The notes below the pieces were generated by a model that was not told the origin of the DNA, did not search any database, and worked only from the letters and a program-made list of their open reading frames with translations. This document shows positions 8,814 through 17,426 of a stretch of DNA of 64,000 nucleotides, piece by piece. The position numbers and the translations under genes are program-made. Numbering within the stretch: the first letter of the stretch is position 1; each line of letters starts with the position of its first letter. Source of the DNA: JABWCQ01 sp964530625 (GTDB lineage: Bacteria; Electryoneota; RPQS01); NCBI GenBank assembly GCA_964530625.1, contig CAZHAK010000012.1:1-64000 (forward strand), written 5' to 3'.

Positions 8814-9899
8814 CTACTTCCTCAACTTCTCTTTTGCCGTAATCACAGCCTCAACAATTTTGTCGGGGCCATGCACGAGCACATCCGCCGTCGGCAATCC
8901 GTATTCTTTTTCAAGCTGCGCGCAGACGGAGTCAATCTTATCCGCAGGCAAGTCTTCATGATTCACGGTAATAGCGATAACCGGCTTGCTCGAAATGATT
9001 TGTATCGCTTCAATCTGGCGTTTTAAGTCGTGCAGGACGTATCCCGGAAAGCCGTCGTACTCTTTGCGCATCGGCGCGTGCTGCAAGACAACGACGTCCG
9101 GTCTGCCTGCTGCTAAAATTTCAAAGCCACCGGGGTAGGCAGGATTCAACAAACTTCCCTGACCTTCGATAACAATGAACTCAGGGTGCTGCTCATTCCA
9201 AGCGCTCCAAACCGCATGCTCAATTTCTCCCGCTACAAAATCATTCACCAAAGAATCCATGATACAACCATAGCGCGCGCCTTGCAGCCAGGTGGTTTGG
9301 CCCGTGCCGATCAATTCGGCTGATCGCTCACGATCTGCAAGACCGAAGACAATCCGCCACGCGGTCGTCCGCTTACCGACTGCCGAGTCTGTGCCTAAGA
9401 CCGCGATCTTAAACGAATCCACTTGCTCGATCTTTCCTTCAAAGAAATGCAGCGCATCCACCGAGGGGGGCTTGCGCACGTCGGTCAATGTCACTCCGCG
9501 CGCAATCGCCAAATCCATCATAATCGGATCTTCCGTGAGATAATCGTGCAGGCCGCAAACCACGTTCAGTTTCATTTCAATCGCCTGCCGCACGGCTTCG
9601 CGCGCTTCGCCCGACAACCGTCCACCGTCGGGAGCAAGTCCCACAATAAGATGCGTCGGTGGTTTTCCGGCATCACGCGCCGCCGCCGCCGCATCATAGG
9701 TTGATCCATAGATCATGATGCCGGATTTCTTTCCGTCCAAGACTTCGAGGGCGTCTTGCCCAGCGTATTTTGAATCTACAACTGAGTGAACCTCAAACCG
9801 GCGAGTGAAGCGAGTCAGCCCGTGAGCAGTCTTGCCGTTCGTCGTATTGAAGGCTCCTTCGCAGTAGACTATAGCCGTTCCGTCGTAATTAAATATCAT
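8814..9899 (-). CDS. DUF1611 / DgcN-family NTPase-fold protein
   Basis: 361 residues. The N-terminal half is a small Rossmann-like domain. The C-terminal half has a P-loop at residues 169-178 (GTDSAVGKRTT) and strands such as FIVIEGQGSL and VIAITVN, as in dethiobiotin-synthetase-like NTPases; this is the DUF1611 signature. As I recall, a marine member named DgcN acts on D-glutamate as an N-acetyltransferase, with the epimerase-like DgcA as partner, and the family is often found beside dipeptide epimerases. Here it overlaps the PLP-enzyme stop (ATGA at 9899-9896) and is followed after 2 bases by the PP-loop/creatininase gene, so translation of all four genes is coupled. The family is firm; the activity here is inferred from context. 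Confidence 0.85.
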   Translation of the reverse strand: MIFNYDGTAIVYCEGAFNTTNGKTAHGLTRFTRRFEVHSVVDSKYAGQDALEVLDGKKSGIMIYGSTYDAAAAARDAGKPPTHLIVGLAPDGGRLSGEAREAVRQAIEMKLNVVCGLHDYLTEDPIMMDLAIARGVTLTDVRKPPSVDALHFFEGKIEQVDSFKIAVLGTDSAVGKRTTAWRIVFGLADRERSAELIGTGQTTWLQGARYGCIMDSLVNDFVAGEIEHAVWSAWNEQHPEFIVIEGQGSLLNPAYPGGFEILAAGRPDVVVLQHAPMRKEYDGFPGYVLHDLKRQIEAIQIISSKPVIAITVNHEDLPADKIDSVCAQLEKEYGLPTADVLVHGPDKIVEAVITAKEKLRK

Positions 9900-11062
9900 G
9901 CCTTTCTCCCGGTTAACAATACCACATATCTCTCCGGCGGCAGGTGTCCGCCGGGCACGTTAGCCAGCGCGATTAGACCCGCAGTGGACGCAGGCAGGAC
10001 GCTCAATCCTTCCTGCTCTTTAAGTTTTTTTGCAAAGGACATCATGGCGCGGTCTGTCGCGTTGGCCGCCCAGCCGTTGGTGGAGTACATGGCGTCGAGC
10101 GCGATGTCGCCGTCAATCGAGTGCCAGTTCACGAGTGGTTCATTCACCGGAGTTTCGCGAATTTTTTCCGGTGACAAATCTTCGCATGTCTTCGCTCCAC
10201 GCAAGAACGCTTGCACGACCGGATTCATCCCATGCGAGGAACCGCCCACCATACGCGGAACGTGCGACGTTTTGCCGCGACGGTACAAACTCAAGAATCC
10301 TTTGTAAATTCCCGCGAGCGTCGTCGCATTGGAAACCGGAACGGCCATCGCCGCCGGAGCGTCGCGCAATGCGTCGTAAATTTCAAACGCGATTTCACCG
10401 TAAGCTTTTAGCTGCAGAGCGGTGTTGGCGCCGCCCGGGTTCGCGTCGTAATATTCATTCTTCTCGGCCAACTCGCTTGAGGCCCGCACCGCACCTTCAT
10501 AGTCGGTATCAATGCGCACGATCTCCGCATTGAATCGCAGCATTTCAGGTATGCGTCCGGAGTGGAACTTTGCGGGCACATGGATCACGCAACGCAGTCC
10601 AGCCGTGCTGGCCGCAAAAGCCATGGCGGCTCCATAGTTGCCGCACGTCGCCACGGTAATCGTATCGTAACCGCGGCGGATCGCATCCATCGCCTGCGCG
10701 AAGGCAATTCTGTCCTTCTGCGTTCCCGTCGGATTCCCGCCTTCGAACTTCAAGAATATCTGCCGGACGCCGATTTCCTTTTCGATATTGCGCGCACGAT
10801 GAAGCGACGTGTCACCGACTTCGGAATCGAAAATATCCTCAAAGGCTTCCAATCTCTCGTCAACTGACCTTGACAGGTCAGACGCAATCTTGTGCGCTGA
10901 CGCAATTTCCGGATCAAAGGTCAGATTGGAGGAAGTGGCTCCGTCCAACAGGGGGCGAATCTCTGCCGCCTGAACTAGGGCGTGTGAAGCGCTTGTAACT
11001 TTCTCGCTGTCGCCACCGTCGTTGATTTTCATCGTATCTTTGCCCCTCTCTGCGGTCGCCAT
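9896..11062 (-). CDS. Threonine-synthase-like fold-type II PLP enzyme
   Basis: 388 residues. The start at 11062 is set by AGGAGG four bases upstream; an ATG at 11101 has none. The PLP lysine is Lys116 in GGNPTGTQKDR. CGNYG near residue 140 is the asparagine loop that contacts the cofactor ring, and PVSNATT, further on, contacts the substrate or the phosphate. The overall plan is that of threonine synthase, cysteate synthase and related beta/gamma-replacement enzymes. It lacks the long N-terminal domain of canonical ThrC, and thrA/thrB are absent. As first gene of an operon with DgcN-like, creatininase-like and epimerase-like enzymes, it more likely makes or breaks a non-standard amino acid than threonine. 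The substrate cannot be read from sequence. Confidence 0.8.
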   Translation of the reverse strand: MATAERGKDTMKINDGGDSEKVTSASHALVQAAEIRPLLDGATSSNLTFDPEIASAHKIASDLSRSVDERLEAFEDIFDSEVGDTSLHRARNIEKEIGVRQIFLKFEGGNPTGTQKDRIAFAQAMDAIRRGYDTITVATCGNYGAAMAFAASTAGLRCVIHVPAKFHSGRIPEMLRFNAEIVRIDTDYEGAVRASSELAEKNEYYDANPGGANTALQLKAYGEIAFEIYDALRDAPAAMAVPVSNATTLAGIYKGFLSLYRRGKTSHVPRMVGGSSHGMNPVVQAFLRGAKTCEDLSPEKIRETPVNEPLVNWHSIDGDIALDAMYSTNGWAANATDRAMMSFAKKLKEQEGLSVLPASTAGLIALANVPGGHLPPERYVVLLTGRKA

Positions 11063-11576
11063 ATGGCCTCCTTTTGACCAATTCTCTGTTCGCCTACCCA
11101 ATCACTTGAAATATATAGAAATTGTGTGACTCTTGCACGGAAGAACCGCCAGAATTGCTTCTATTTCGACTGTTCACTGTTCAGGAAATACCTGATATTA
11201 AACGAGTAAACAATGGTCAGAACCTTACGGAACAAAGACCTGCACAAGTAAGGGGTTTGTATTCAGAACACGAGAACAAGATCAACAGAACAGCAAAGCA
11301 CTTTCATTGACAACCTGCTTCACACTCGTTTTGCTATCCCTGTATTGGTTAGCCACTTCAACAAATCTCGCACTGTCTAGAGCCTGTATTTCAGGAGGCT
11401 GCGGACCTGCAGTTTAGACAGGGAAAGCGCCTGTCCAAAATTAAAGTTTTACCGCTAATTTGACGATACCCCTAATGAAGGCGATTGATAAGTCTCACTG
11501 GTGATTGATGTAAACTTTGATTTTCCATAGGCTTATCCTTCGAACGGTACGTATCGTTTAGAAAAGGAGAATCCAA
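11063..11576. other. Divergent intergenic region, 514 bases
   Basis: It separates the minus-strand PLP operon from the plus-strand small protein gene. It holds TTGACA at 11307-11312 followed after 17 bp by TTTGCT, a weak plus-strand promoter candidate. A small inverted repeat GACAGG/CCTGTC lies at 11417-11435. AAAGGAG just before 11577 is a good ribosome site. I see no gene and no clear promoter for the minus-strand operon. Confidence 0.4.
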
Positions 11577-11786
11577 ATGGATGCTTCAGGAATTTCAACC
11601 GGTTCCAACATTGCTTCGATTGTGCAAAAGGCGACGAGCGAAGCTCCGGCCACTGCTCCAAAGCAGGCCGAGGCTCCTCAGCAGTCCTATTTGTCGCAGC
11701 TTGAGCGACTGGGCGCCGATCATCCGCTGACCAAGTTCCTTGGAGGATTTTGGTCGCAACAGCAGCAAGTGGATGTGACGGTCTAA
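11577..11786 (+). CDS. Small Ala/Gln-rich protein, unknown function
   Basis: 69 residues, with a strong ribosome site (AAAAGGAG, 7 bases before the ATG) and its own hairpin terminator 30 bases after the stop. It is therefore very likely an expressed monocistronic gene. The first half is low-complexity (Ala, Pro, Gln, Ser). The second half has a possible amphipathic helix (YLSQLERLGADHPLTKFLGG) and ends in QQQQVDVTV. There is no signal peptide or membrane segment, and I do not recognise the family. Confidence 0.7.
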   Translation: MDASGISTGSNIASIVQKATSEAPATAPKQAEAPQQSYLSQLERLGADHPLTKFLGGFWSQQQQVDVTV

Positions 11787-11814
11787 CACGGTTTCCTCTC
11801 AACCCCGAGAGACG

Positions 11815-11844
11815 AAAAGCCCCGCGAGAACTTGCGGGGCTTTT
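11815..11844. terminator. Terminator of the 69-residue protein gene
   Basis: AAAAGCCCCGC and GCGGGGCTTTT pair as an 11-bp stem around an 8-base loop, ending in TTTT. Confidence 0.85.
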
Positions 11845-12153
11845 CAGTTTCACAAAAGAAATGTTTTTAAAGGCAATGTTGTCAAATAATTGTTTTTTAT
11901 GTTTTTGGAATCAATAACACTGGACAAGCACACTACCTCCTGTCGGAAACGCACTTGACACTCAGTGACCGCAAACGTACCTTGACAAGGGTACTTGGCT
12001 CTTCTTTGATCTTAATGAGTTTGGACTCGGTGCAAGTTTCTTTTTTTGGATCGCAGGAAGCACTTGCTTCCAACAAAAAAAAAAAAAGTAACTTAGGCTG
12101 TCTGCGGTCGCCAGACATTTTTGGGTGGGATATTCAAATCAAGGAGAACGGCC
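11845..12153. other. Intergenic region with poly-A run
   Basis: 309 bases between the terminator and the next gene. It contains two TTGACA-like boxes (near 11955 and 11983) without good -10 partners, and a run of about a dozen As near 12076-12088. An open frame of 69 codons (11955-12164) runs through the A-run and overlaps the next gene; I do not accept it as coding. AAGGAG precedes the start at 12154. Confidence 0.4.
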
Positions 12154-12561
12154 ATGAAGTTTAACAGCGCAAAGAAACTCGCATATGTCGGTTTGATTGT
12201 AGTAGCCACAGTTTGGATTCTGCAAGACGGGTTCGCCCTAAACATCGTCCACACCCACACCGCAAAAGGGTGGCTAAATCAAGAATTTGAAGTTACGACT
12301 CCTCAGACCGTTATCATGGAAGGTAAGGCACCTTCAAGCGGCACGCTTCGCGTCATGCTTGACCGTTTAGGTATGGTTAGAGTGGCTGAGTTTGATATTC
12401 AGAATGGGCAATGTAGATCGGACAACATAGGCGAACTAAGTTCTCATCTCTATGATTTTTCTTCAAGAGTGACGAACTATGGTTCAGGCACAGGAAAGTC
12501 ATGCTTGCGAAGCCCGACCGTTTATTCGCAGTGCAGCTGTGGTGGTGGGCAAGGTAGCTAA
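12154..12561 (+). CDS. Small exported protein with Cys/Gly tail, unknown function
   Basis: 135 residues from the ATG at 12154 (AAGGAG, 7 bases upstream); a frame back to 12121 lacks a ribosome site. Residues 9-29 form an uncleaved anchor or signal peptide (LAYVGLIVVATVWILQDGFA). The middle has beta-strand character. The C-terminus is odd: four cysteines, three of them in the last 20 residues, ending QCSCGGGQGS. The beta-helix protein gene follows after 41 bases and may be cotranscribed. No family recognised. Confidence 0.6.
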   Translation: MKFNSAKKLAYVGLIVVATVWILQDGFALNIVHTHTAKGWLNQEFEVTTPQTVIMEGKAPSSGTLRVMLDRLGMVRVAEFDIQNGQCRSDNIGELSSHLYDFSSRVTNYGSGTGKSCLRSPTVYSQCSCGGGQGS

Positions 12562-12602
12562 TCACATGATGGGGCGTTTGCGACCCCGCCCCTAGAATTC
12601 TA

Positions 12603-14261
12603 ATGATAATCATCGCATCAATCTTAATCGCCTTGGTTGTAACTCAATCAGCTCGCCCAACAATTATAGTTGTAGAAGCTGGAGAGAGCATCCAAATCGC
12701 ATTAGCTTCATCAATCACTGGCGATACAGTCCTTGTTCAACCCGGCGATTATCATGAGAGCCTTCGACTTCCAAACCACTCAGTTACACTTGCGGGGAGC
12801 TATCTATTTTCATCGGACACGATGGATATTCGCGAAACGACGCTCTTTCCTGACAGCGTGTCACTGGACACGAATAGCTGCATAGTAGTTACTTCCGGCA
12901 ATCAGATATGCCATCGCGTTGTTGGCCTAACCCTTAAAGGCGGAAAGGGTACTCAAACAAATATTTTTAATAATCAAAAGAGCGGCGGCGGGGTTTATGC
13001 CAGAAATTCTTGTGTTACAATCGAATTCTGTAGAATCCTGGATTGTAAGACAACATTCGGCGGTGGAATTGCCGCGATTGGACCAAGCTTTGAGGTTCGC
13101 TCCGGATTTGTCGAAGTCAACAATTGTTTCATTCGAGGCTGTACAGCGCAGGAAAATGGGGGCGGTTTTTTTGCGCTGAGTTGTAGCCTCGCATTTGATC
13201 ACTGTGAATTAGTTAAAGATTCCTGCTTAAATTTCTGCGGAGGAATAGAGGCAAGTCAAAGCTACATACATGGAACAAACACCACCGTTGATTCGGCCTA
13301 CGGTTCTTCTAGCTCTTTGGATATTAGCACCAGTGAAGTTTACTTAAATCAATGCAGTTTTTTACACGGCACATGTATTCCCCATCCCTTATCGAACAGC
13401 TTTTTTCACATAGGGAGTAGCTCAGGTAGAGTCGCAGCATGCACGTTCAGTGAGAATTTAACGGAGTACCCAGGAGGTTCTATCATAGGCGATCCCGCAC
13501 CAGAAGTAGTTGGGTGCGTTTTTGAAAGAATCACGGCAACGATTTACACAGCGACAGTCTTGATCGGGTACGACGATAACACTCAGTTCGCATACAACAT
13601 TATTCGCGATAACGTAAACATTGCGGGAGGCGCGATCCAGCCGTTTCAGAGAACGACCGCACGCATTCATCACAACCTTATCACGGGCAATCGGTCACTG
13701 CAAGAGAATCGTCCGTCCGCGATTTTGTGCGTCTCAAACTGCAACCCAACGATTGACTCCAATCGAATTGAAGGCAATCATGGCAGTTCAGTCGGATTCA
13801 TTATTGAGTTAGGTGAACATCACTGGGACTTATCGCGGAACTGGTGGGGGCACGAGAGCGGCCCTTACGACGCGGTACGCAATGCGGGCGGACAGGGCGA
13901 CACCATTCAAACAGATTCCGTTGTCTTTGAACCTTGGCTTCTGACTCCGCCTGAAACGTCAGTTGGCATAGGGCCCATACATCCGAAACAGCCGTTAGCG
14001 AGTACTTGGGAGATTCTGGCAGTCTATCCGAATCCGTTCAACAATTCTTTCACAGTTTCCATTGCAGGTTTTGCACGCAGCGATTTTGAGGTGAAACTCG
14101 TAGACCTACTTGGCCGCCAGGTCGCTTCCATCCATAGCGGCTCACTAACCGGGACATCTCTTCGTTACGATGCCGCCACGCAGCTTGCAACTGGACTATA
14201 CTTTCTCGTCGCACAGGACAGCCGATCCGTTAGCGTTAAGAAAGTAGTCTTTCTAAAGTAA
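12603..14261 (+). CDS. Secreted right-handed beta-helix protein with T9SS sorting domain
   Basis: 552 residues. A signal peptide (IIIASILIALVVTQSA) leads into about 400 residues of parallel beta-helix repeats, with turns such as GGGVYARNS, GGGIAAIG, NGGGFFALS and NCNPTIDSNRIEGN. The last ~80 residues are a type A Por sorting domain: VYPNPFNNSFTVSI, then LVDLLGRQVASI, ATGLYFLVA and VKKVVFLK. The protein should be exported by Sec and then the type IX system and fixed to, or released from, the outer surface. Beta-helix folds often bind or cleave polysaccharides, but no catalytic residues can be assigned. There is no obvious Shine-Dalgarno sequence, so the start is less certain. Confidence 0.85.
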   Translation: MIIIASILIALVVTQSARPTIIVVEAGESIQIALASSITGDTVLVQPGDYHESLRLPNHSVTLAGSYLFSSDTMDIRETTLFPDSVSLDTNSCIVVTSGNQICHRVVGLTLKGGKGTQTNIFNNQKSGGGVYARNSCVTIEFCRILDCKTTFGGGIAAIGPSFEVRSGFVEVNNCFIRGCTAQENGGGFFALSCSLAFDHCELVKDSCLNFCGGIEASQSYIHGTNTTVDSAYGSSSSLDISTSEVYLNQCSFLHGTCIPHPLSNSFFHIGSSSGRVAACTFSENLTEYPGGSIIGDPAPEVVGCVFERITATIYTATVLIGYDDNTQFAYNIIRDNVNIAGGAIQPFQRTTARIHHNLITGNRSLQENRPSAILCVSNCNPTIDSNRIEGNHGSSVGFIIELGEHHWDLSRNWWGHESGPYDAVRNAGGQGDTIQTDSVVFEPWLLTPPETSVGIGPIHPKQPLASTWEILAVYPNPFNNSFTVSIAGFARSDFEVKLVDLLGRQVASIHSGSLTGTSLRYDAATQLATGLYFLVAQDSRSVSVKKVVFLK

Positions 14262-14277
14262 GCATTTGCACAATCAT

Positions 14278-14308
14278 AAAAGCCCCGCGATAGCTCGCGG
14301 GGCTTTTT
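14278..14308. terminator. Bidirectional terminator between beta-helix gene and rplQ
   Basis: AAAAGCCCCGCGA and TCGCGGGGCTTTT make a 13-bp perfect stem with a 4-base loop. It ends the convergent beta-helix gene and the great ribosomal transcription unit. Confidence 0.9.
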
Positions 14309-14325
14309 AATCTAAGCTTTGTCTC

Positions 14326-14757
14326 TTATGCCGCGGCCTTCTTACTCTTCTTGGCCTTCTTCTCGTCGGCGGCGGGTGTGGCTGCTGCGGCTTGGACGCC
14401 TTCGTAGCCTACCAGCTCGATAATCGCGATGGGAGCGGCGTCACCGCGGCGGACACCCATCTTAATGATGCGTGTGTATCCACCCGGACGATCGGCGTTC
14501 TTGGGGCCGATTTCGCTGAACAGCATTTGCAGGATCGCAGGCTTCGTGCAGAAGCGCGCAACCAAACGGCGCGACGCGACCGAATCCGCCTTAGCCTTGG
14601 TGATTAGGCGTTCGGCAAAGGGGCGAAGCTCTTTCGCTTTGGCTATGGTCGTCTTGATCCGCTTGTGCTCAAAGAGGTCTTGCGCCATGTTGATCATCAA
14701 CGCCTTTTTATGGCTGGACGTTCGCGAAAGCTGGCGTCCTTTATTTAAGTGTCTCAT
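14326..14757 (-). CDS. rplQ: 50S ribosomal protein L17
   Basis: 143 residues; the conserved start MRHLNKGRQLSRTSSHKKAL is unmistakable. L17 binds 23S rRNA near the peptide exit tunnel. The last ~25 residues are a Lys/Ala tail (ADEKKAKKSKKAAA) beyond the usual end. It is the last gene of the alpha-operon part, and its ATG overlaps the rpoA stop (ATGA). Confidence 0.97.
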   Translation of the reverse strand: MRHLNKGRQLSRTSSHKKALMINMAQDLFEHKRIKTTIAKAKELRPFAERLITKAKADSVASRRLVARFCTKPAILQMLFSEIGPKNADRPGGYTRIIKMGVRRGDAAPIAIIELVGYEGVQAAAATPAADEKKAKKSKKAAA

Positions 14758-15746
14758 TTCTTATCGAAGTCCACAGAGAGATATTTTTCCACGTCCATGC
14801 CGAAATGCAGTGACTTGGTCTTCAGAATTTCATTCAGTTCGACGAGTGACTTCCGGCCAAAATTTTTGAAGCGCAGCATCTCGTTTTCGTCACGGCGCAC
14901 GAGATCCGCAATCGTGCGAATCTTGGCTTCCTTCAAACAGTTCGCGCTGCGAACGGACAGTTCGAGATCCTCGACCGGCTTGCGCAAGAGCTTACGAATT
15001 TGCAGAGTCTCTTCGTCGATATCTTCATCGTCGTCCTTTTCGGGCTTCATGTCGAAGCTGATGAAGAGCGCAATATGGTCACGTAAGACGCGACCAGCGT
15101 TTGAGAGAGCGTCTTCCGGAGTCACTGAACCGTCGGTCCAGATTTCCAGAATCAGTTTTTCGTAGTCCGTGCGCTGACCGACACGAGTATTCTCGATAGT
15201 GTAGGTCACATTGCGGATCGGCGAATAAATTGCGTCCAAGGGAATTGTGCCGATGGGTGCGTCCGACGGGCGGTTTTCTTCCGCCGGAACGTAGCCGCGG
15301 CCCTTCTTGATGGCCAATTCCATCTTGAGTTCAGACTCGCTGTTCAACGTCGCAATCAGATGATCGGGATTCAGAATCTCGAAATCATTGTTGCCGATTT
15401 GCAAATCGCGCGCGGTAAACTCTTTGGGACCTTTCAGCTGGACATAAATTTTGTCCGGCTTCTTGTTCAAGAGTTTGAAGCGCACACCCTTCAGGTTCAG
15501 GATCATCTCGGTAACGTCTTCAGACACACCGGGAATCGTCGAGAACTCGTGCAGGACTCCGTCCACTTTAATCGTGACAATTGCCGCGCCCTGCAGAGTT
15601 GAAATCAGGACACGACGCAGGCTATTACCAATGGTGACTCCATAGCCACGTTCAAGGGGTTGGACAATGAATTTGCCATAGGTATCCGTATGGGTAGATT
15701 CATCAATCTCCACCGCTTCCGGCATTTGGAAGTTCAAACCGTTCAT
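14754..15746 (-). CDS. rpoA: RNA polymerase alpha subunit
   Basis: 330 residues from the ATG at 15746, which follows GAGGAG by four bases; a frame back to 15863 overlaps rpsD and is not used. The N-terminal assembly domain contains GNSLRRVLISTLQGAA, the alpha-dimer and core contact. An acidic linker (EKDDDEDIDEE) follows, and then the C-terminal DNA-binding domain with LELSVRSANCL and FKNFGRKSL. The order rpsD-rpoA-rplQ is the standard alpha operon. Confidence 0.97.
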   Translation of the reverse strand: MNGLNFQMPEAVEIDESTHTDTYGKFIVQPLERGYGVTIGNSLRRVLISTLQGAAIVTIKVDGVLHEFSTIPGVSEDVTEMILNLKGVRFKLLNKKPDKIYVQLKGPKEFTARDLQIGNNDFEILNPDHLIATLNSESELKMELAIKKGRGYVPAEENRPSDAPIGTIPLDAIYSPIRNVTYTIENTRVGQRTDYEKLILEIWTDGSVTPEDALSNAGRVLRDHIALFISFDMKPEKDDDEDIDEETLQIRKLLRKPVEDLELSVRSANCLKEAKIRTIADLVRRDENEMLRFKNFGRKSLVELNEILKTKSLHFGMDVEKYLSVDFDKK

Positions 15747-15765
15747 GGGTCTCCTCGAGGTGAAA

Positions 15766-16395
15766 TTAACGCGAGTAGAGTTCGACAACCAACTGCTCGT
15801 TGGCTTCGAACGGGATGTCGTTGCGCGCGGGCGATCCCAGGAAGACACCTTCCATTTTTGCACGATCGACTTCCAGATTCGGCATCATTTTGCCGTGCGC
15901 GGCGAGCTGCATCGAAGAATGGATCACTTCCAATTTACGGGAGCGTTCACGGACTTTGATACGGTCATTCGCCTTGAGGATGTAAGACGGGATATTGACC
16001 TTTTTGCCATTAACCATGAAGTGCGCGTGCACAACGAGTTGGCGCGCTTGGCGGCGCGTAGAGGCGAAACCCAGACGATAGATGATATTGTCCAAACGGC
16101 TTTCGAGCATTCCCATCAGGTTTTCACCGGTGACACCCTTTTGACGCTGCGCGACGGTGAAGAAGCGATGAAACTGACGCTCGAGCAGGCCGTAAGACTC
16201 ACGGATCTTTTGTTTTTCGAGGAGCTGTCGTCCGTATTCGGAAACCTTACTACGACGACCTCGACCGTGCATACCCGGCGGGTAGCCCTTTTTGTCAAAC
16301 GCCGACTTGCCACTACGAACGCGCAGGCCTTTGAGGTACAATTGCGCGCCGACTCGACGACATATTTTATCCGTTGGACCGCGATTTCTTGCCAT
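15766..16395 (-). CDS. rpsD: 30S ribosomal protein S4
   Basis: 209 residues, the usual length. MARNRGPTDKICRRVG opens the N-terminal domain, here without the Cys4 zinc site of some S4 proteins, and an S4 RNA-binding domain follows (LDNIIYRLGFASTRRQARQL). S4 is a primary 16S rRNA-binding assembly protein and, in E. coli, represses its own operon by binding mRNA; no such site can be shown here. Confidence 0.97.
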   Translation of the reverse strand: MARNRGPTDKICRRVGAQLYLKGLRVRSGKSAFDKKGYPPGMHGRGRRSKVSEYGRQLLEKQKIRESYGLLERQFHRFFTVAQRQKGVTGENLMGMLESRLDNIIYRLGFASTRRQARQLVVHAHFMVNGKKVNIPSYILKANDRIKVRERSRKLEVIHSSMQLAAHGKMMPNLEVDRAKMEGVFLGSPARNDIPFEANEQLVVELYSR

Positions 16396-16442
16396 AGACT
16401 TACAGGATATTTAGGTGATCAAAAATTACAAAGACGAGAGGA

Positions 16443-16832
16443 TTACACGCGGCGCGCTTTTTCAGGGCGGCAACCGTTATGGGGTAACGGAGTGACGTCG
16501 CGAATCGTCTGAATAGTCAAACCCGACGCCGCGATAGCACGCACGGCTCCATCACGCCCGCCGCCGGGGCCGCGCACTTCGATAGAGACTTTTTTCAGAC
16601 CCAGCGCCATCGCGGCTTTAGCGGCATTGTCGGCGGCCAGCTGCGCGGCGAACGGAGTGTTCTTGCGCGAGCCTTTCAAGCCCATCTTGCCTGCGGAAGC
16701 CCAGGAAATGGTATTGCCGTAGTTATCGGTAATCGTGATAAGCGTATTGTTGAAGGAAGATTTGACGTGTACTACGCCAGTATCTTCCACCCGTTCTTTT
16801 TTCCGCTTACCTTTTTTCTTGGAAGTTGCCAA
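16443..16832 (-). CDS. rpsK: 30S ribosomal protein S11
   Basis: 129 residues from a TTG at 16832, which follows GGAG by seven bases and gives the usual S11 beginning (ATSKKKGKRKK). An ATG at 16859 would add nine unusual residues and lacks a ribosome site. SSFNNTLITITD, GLKGSRKNTPFAAQ and the C-terminal LPHNGCRPEKARRV are diagnostic. S11 lines the platform near the E-site mRNA. Confidence 0.95.
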   Translation of the reverse strand: MATSKKKGKRKKERVEDTGVVHVKSSFNNTLITITDNYGNTISWASAGKMGLKGSRKNTPFAAQLAADNAAKAAMALGLKKVSIEVRGPGGGRDGAVRAIAASGLTIQTIRDVTPLPHNGCRPEKARRV

Positions 16833-16882
16833 GTTATTACTCCGTGAAGAAACGATCAACTGCGCGAGCGCAGCAAAATTTA

Positions 16883-17254
16883 TTACTTACCTTTTTTCTT
16901 GATCATCAAGTTTTTCTTGCGGCCCTTACGCGTGCGGGAATTATTTTTCGTATTCTGTCCGCGAACGGGAAGTCCTTTACGATGGCGCAGACCGCGATAG
17001 CAACCTACGTCCATCAAACGCTTGATGTTCATTTGAATCTCGGAACGCAACGGCCCTTCGAGCTTGTAGTCGGCGATCGTCGCGCGAATCGCAGCGAGTT
17101 CGTCGTCATTCAGTTCATTGGTACGCTTGTTCCAATCAATTTCGCACTTCGTCAAAATCTTCTGAGACGTGGGGCGACCGACGCCAAAAATGTAGGTCAG
17201 GGCGACTTCGATGCGCTTATCGCGCGGGATATCTACGCCGGCAAAACGAGCCAT
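16883..17254 (-). CDS. rpsM: 30S ribosomal protein S13
   Basis: 123 residues. The N-terminus ARFAGVDIPRDKRIEVALTY and the C-terminal RGLRHRKGLPVRGQ with a basic tail (RKGRKKNLMIKKKGK) identify it. S13 sits in the 30S head, contacts the P-site tRNA and forms bridge B1 with the 50S. It starts the run rpmJ-rpsM-rpsK-rpsD-rpoA-rplQ. Confidence 0.97.
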   Translation of the reverse strand: MARFAGVDIPRDKRIEVALTYIFGVGRPTSQKILTKCEIDWNKRTNELNDDELAAIRATIADYKLEGPLRSEIQMNIKRLMDVGCYRGLRHRKGLPVRGQNTKNNSRTRKGRKKNLMIKKKGK

Positions 17255-17283
17255 TGCTTAATTACCTGTGTTACGGCGCGGGG

Positions 17284-17400
17284 CTAACCCTGGCGCTGTT
17301 TGTGTTTTTTGGTTCTGGAGCACACGATAAAGACACGGCCGCGACGACGGACGATCTTACAGTGTTCACAAATTTTCTTAACGGAAGTACGGACTTTCAT
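17284..17400 (-). CDS. rpmJ: 50S ribosomal protein L36
   Basis: 38 residues, exactly the family length. It reads MKVRTSVKKICEHCK, then GRVFIVC and a basic end. The zinc ribbon is complete (Cys11, Cys14, Cys27 and His33), so this is the zinc-binding form. It lies between infA and rpsM in the standard order. Confidence 0.95.
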   Translation of the reverse strand: MKVRTSVKKICEHCKIVRRRGRVFIVCSRTKKHKQRQG

Positions 17401-17426
17401 GGTCGGTATCGCAATACTTTCTGAGA

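Noticed and set aside
11417..11435. GACAGG/CCTGTC inverted repeat as riboswitch or terminator
   Set aside because: Short stem without a U-run and without a recognisable aptamer; noted only in the gap description.
11955..12164. 69-codon frame before the 135-residue protein
   Set aside because: It runs through a poly-A tract, lacks a ribosome site and overlaps the better-supported start at 12154.
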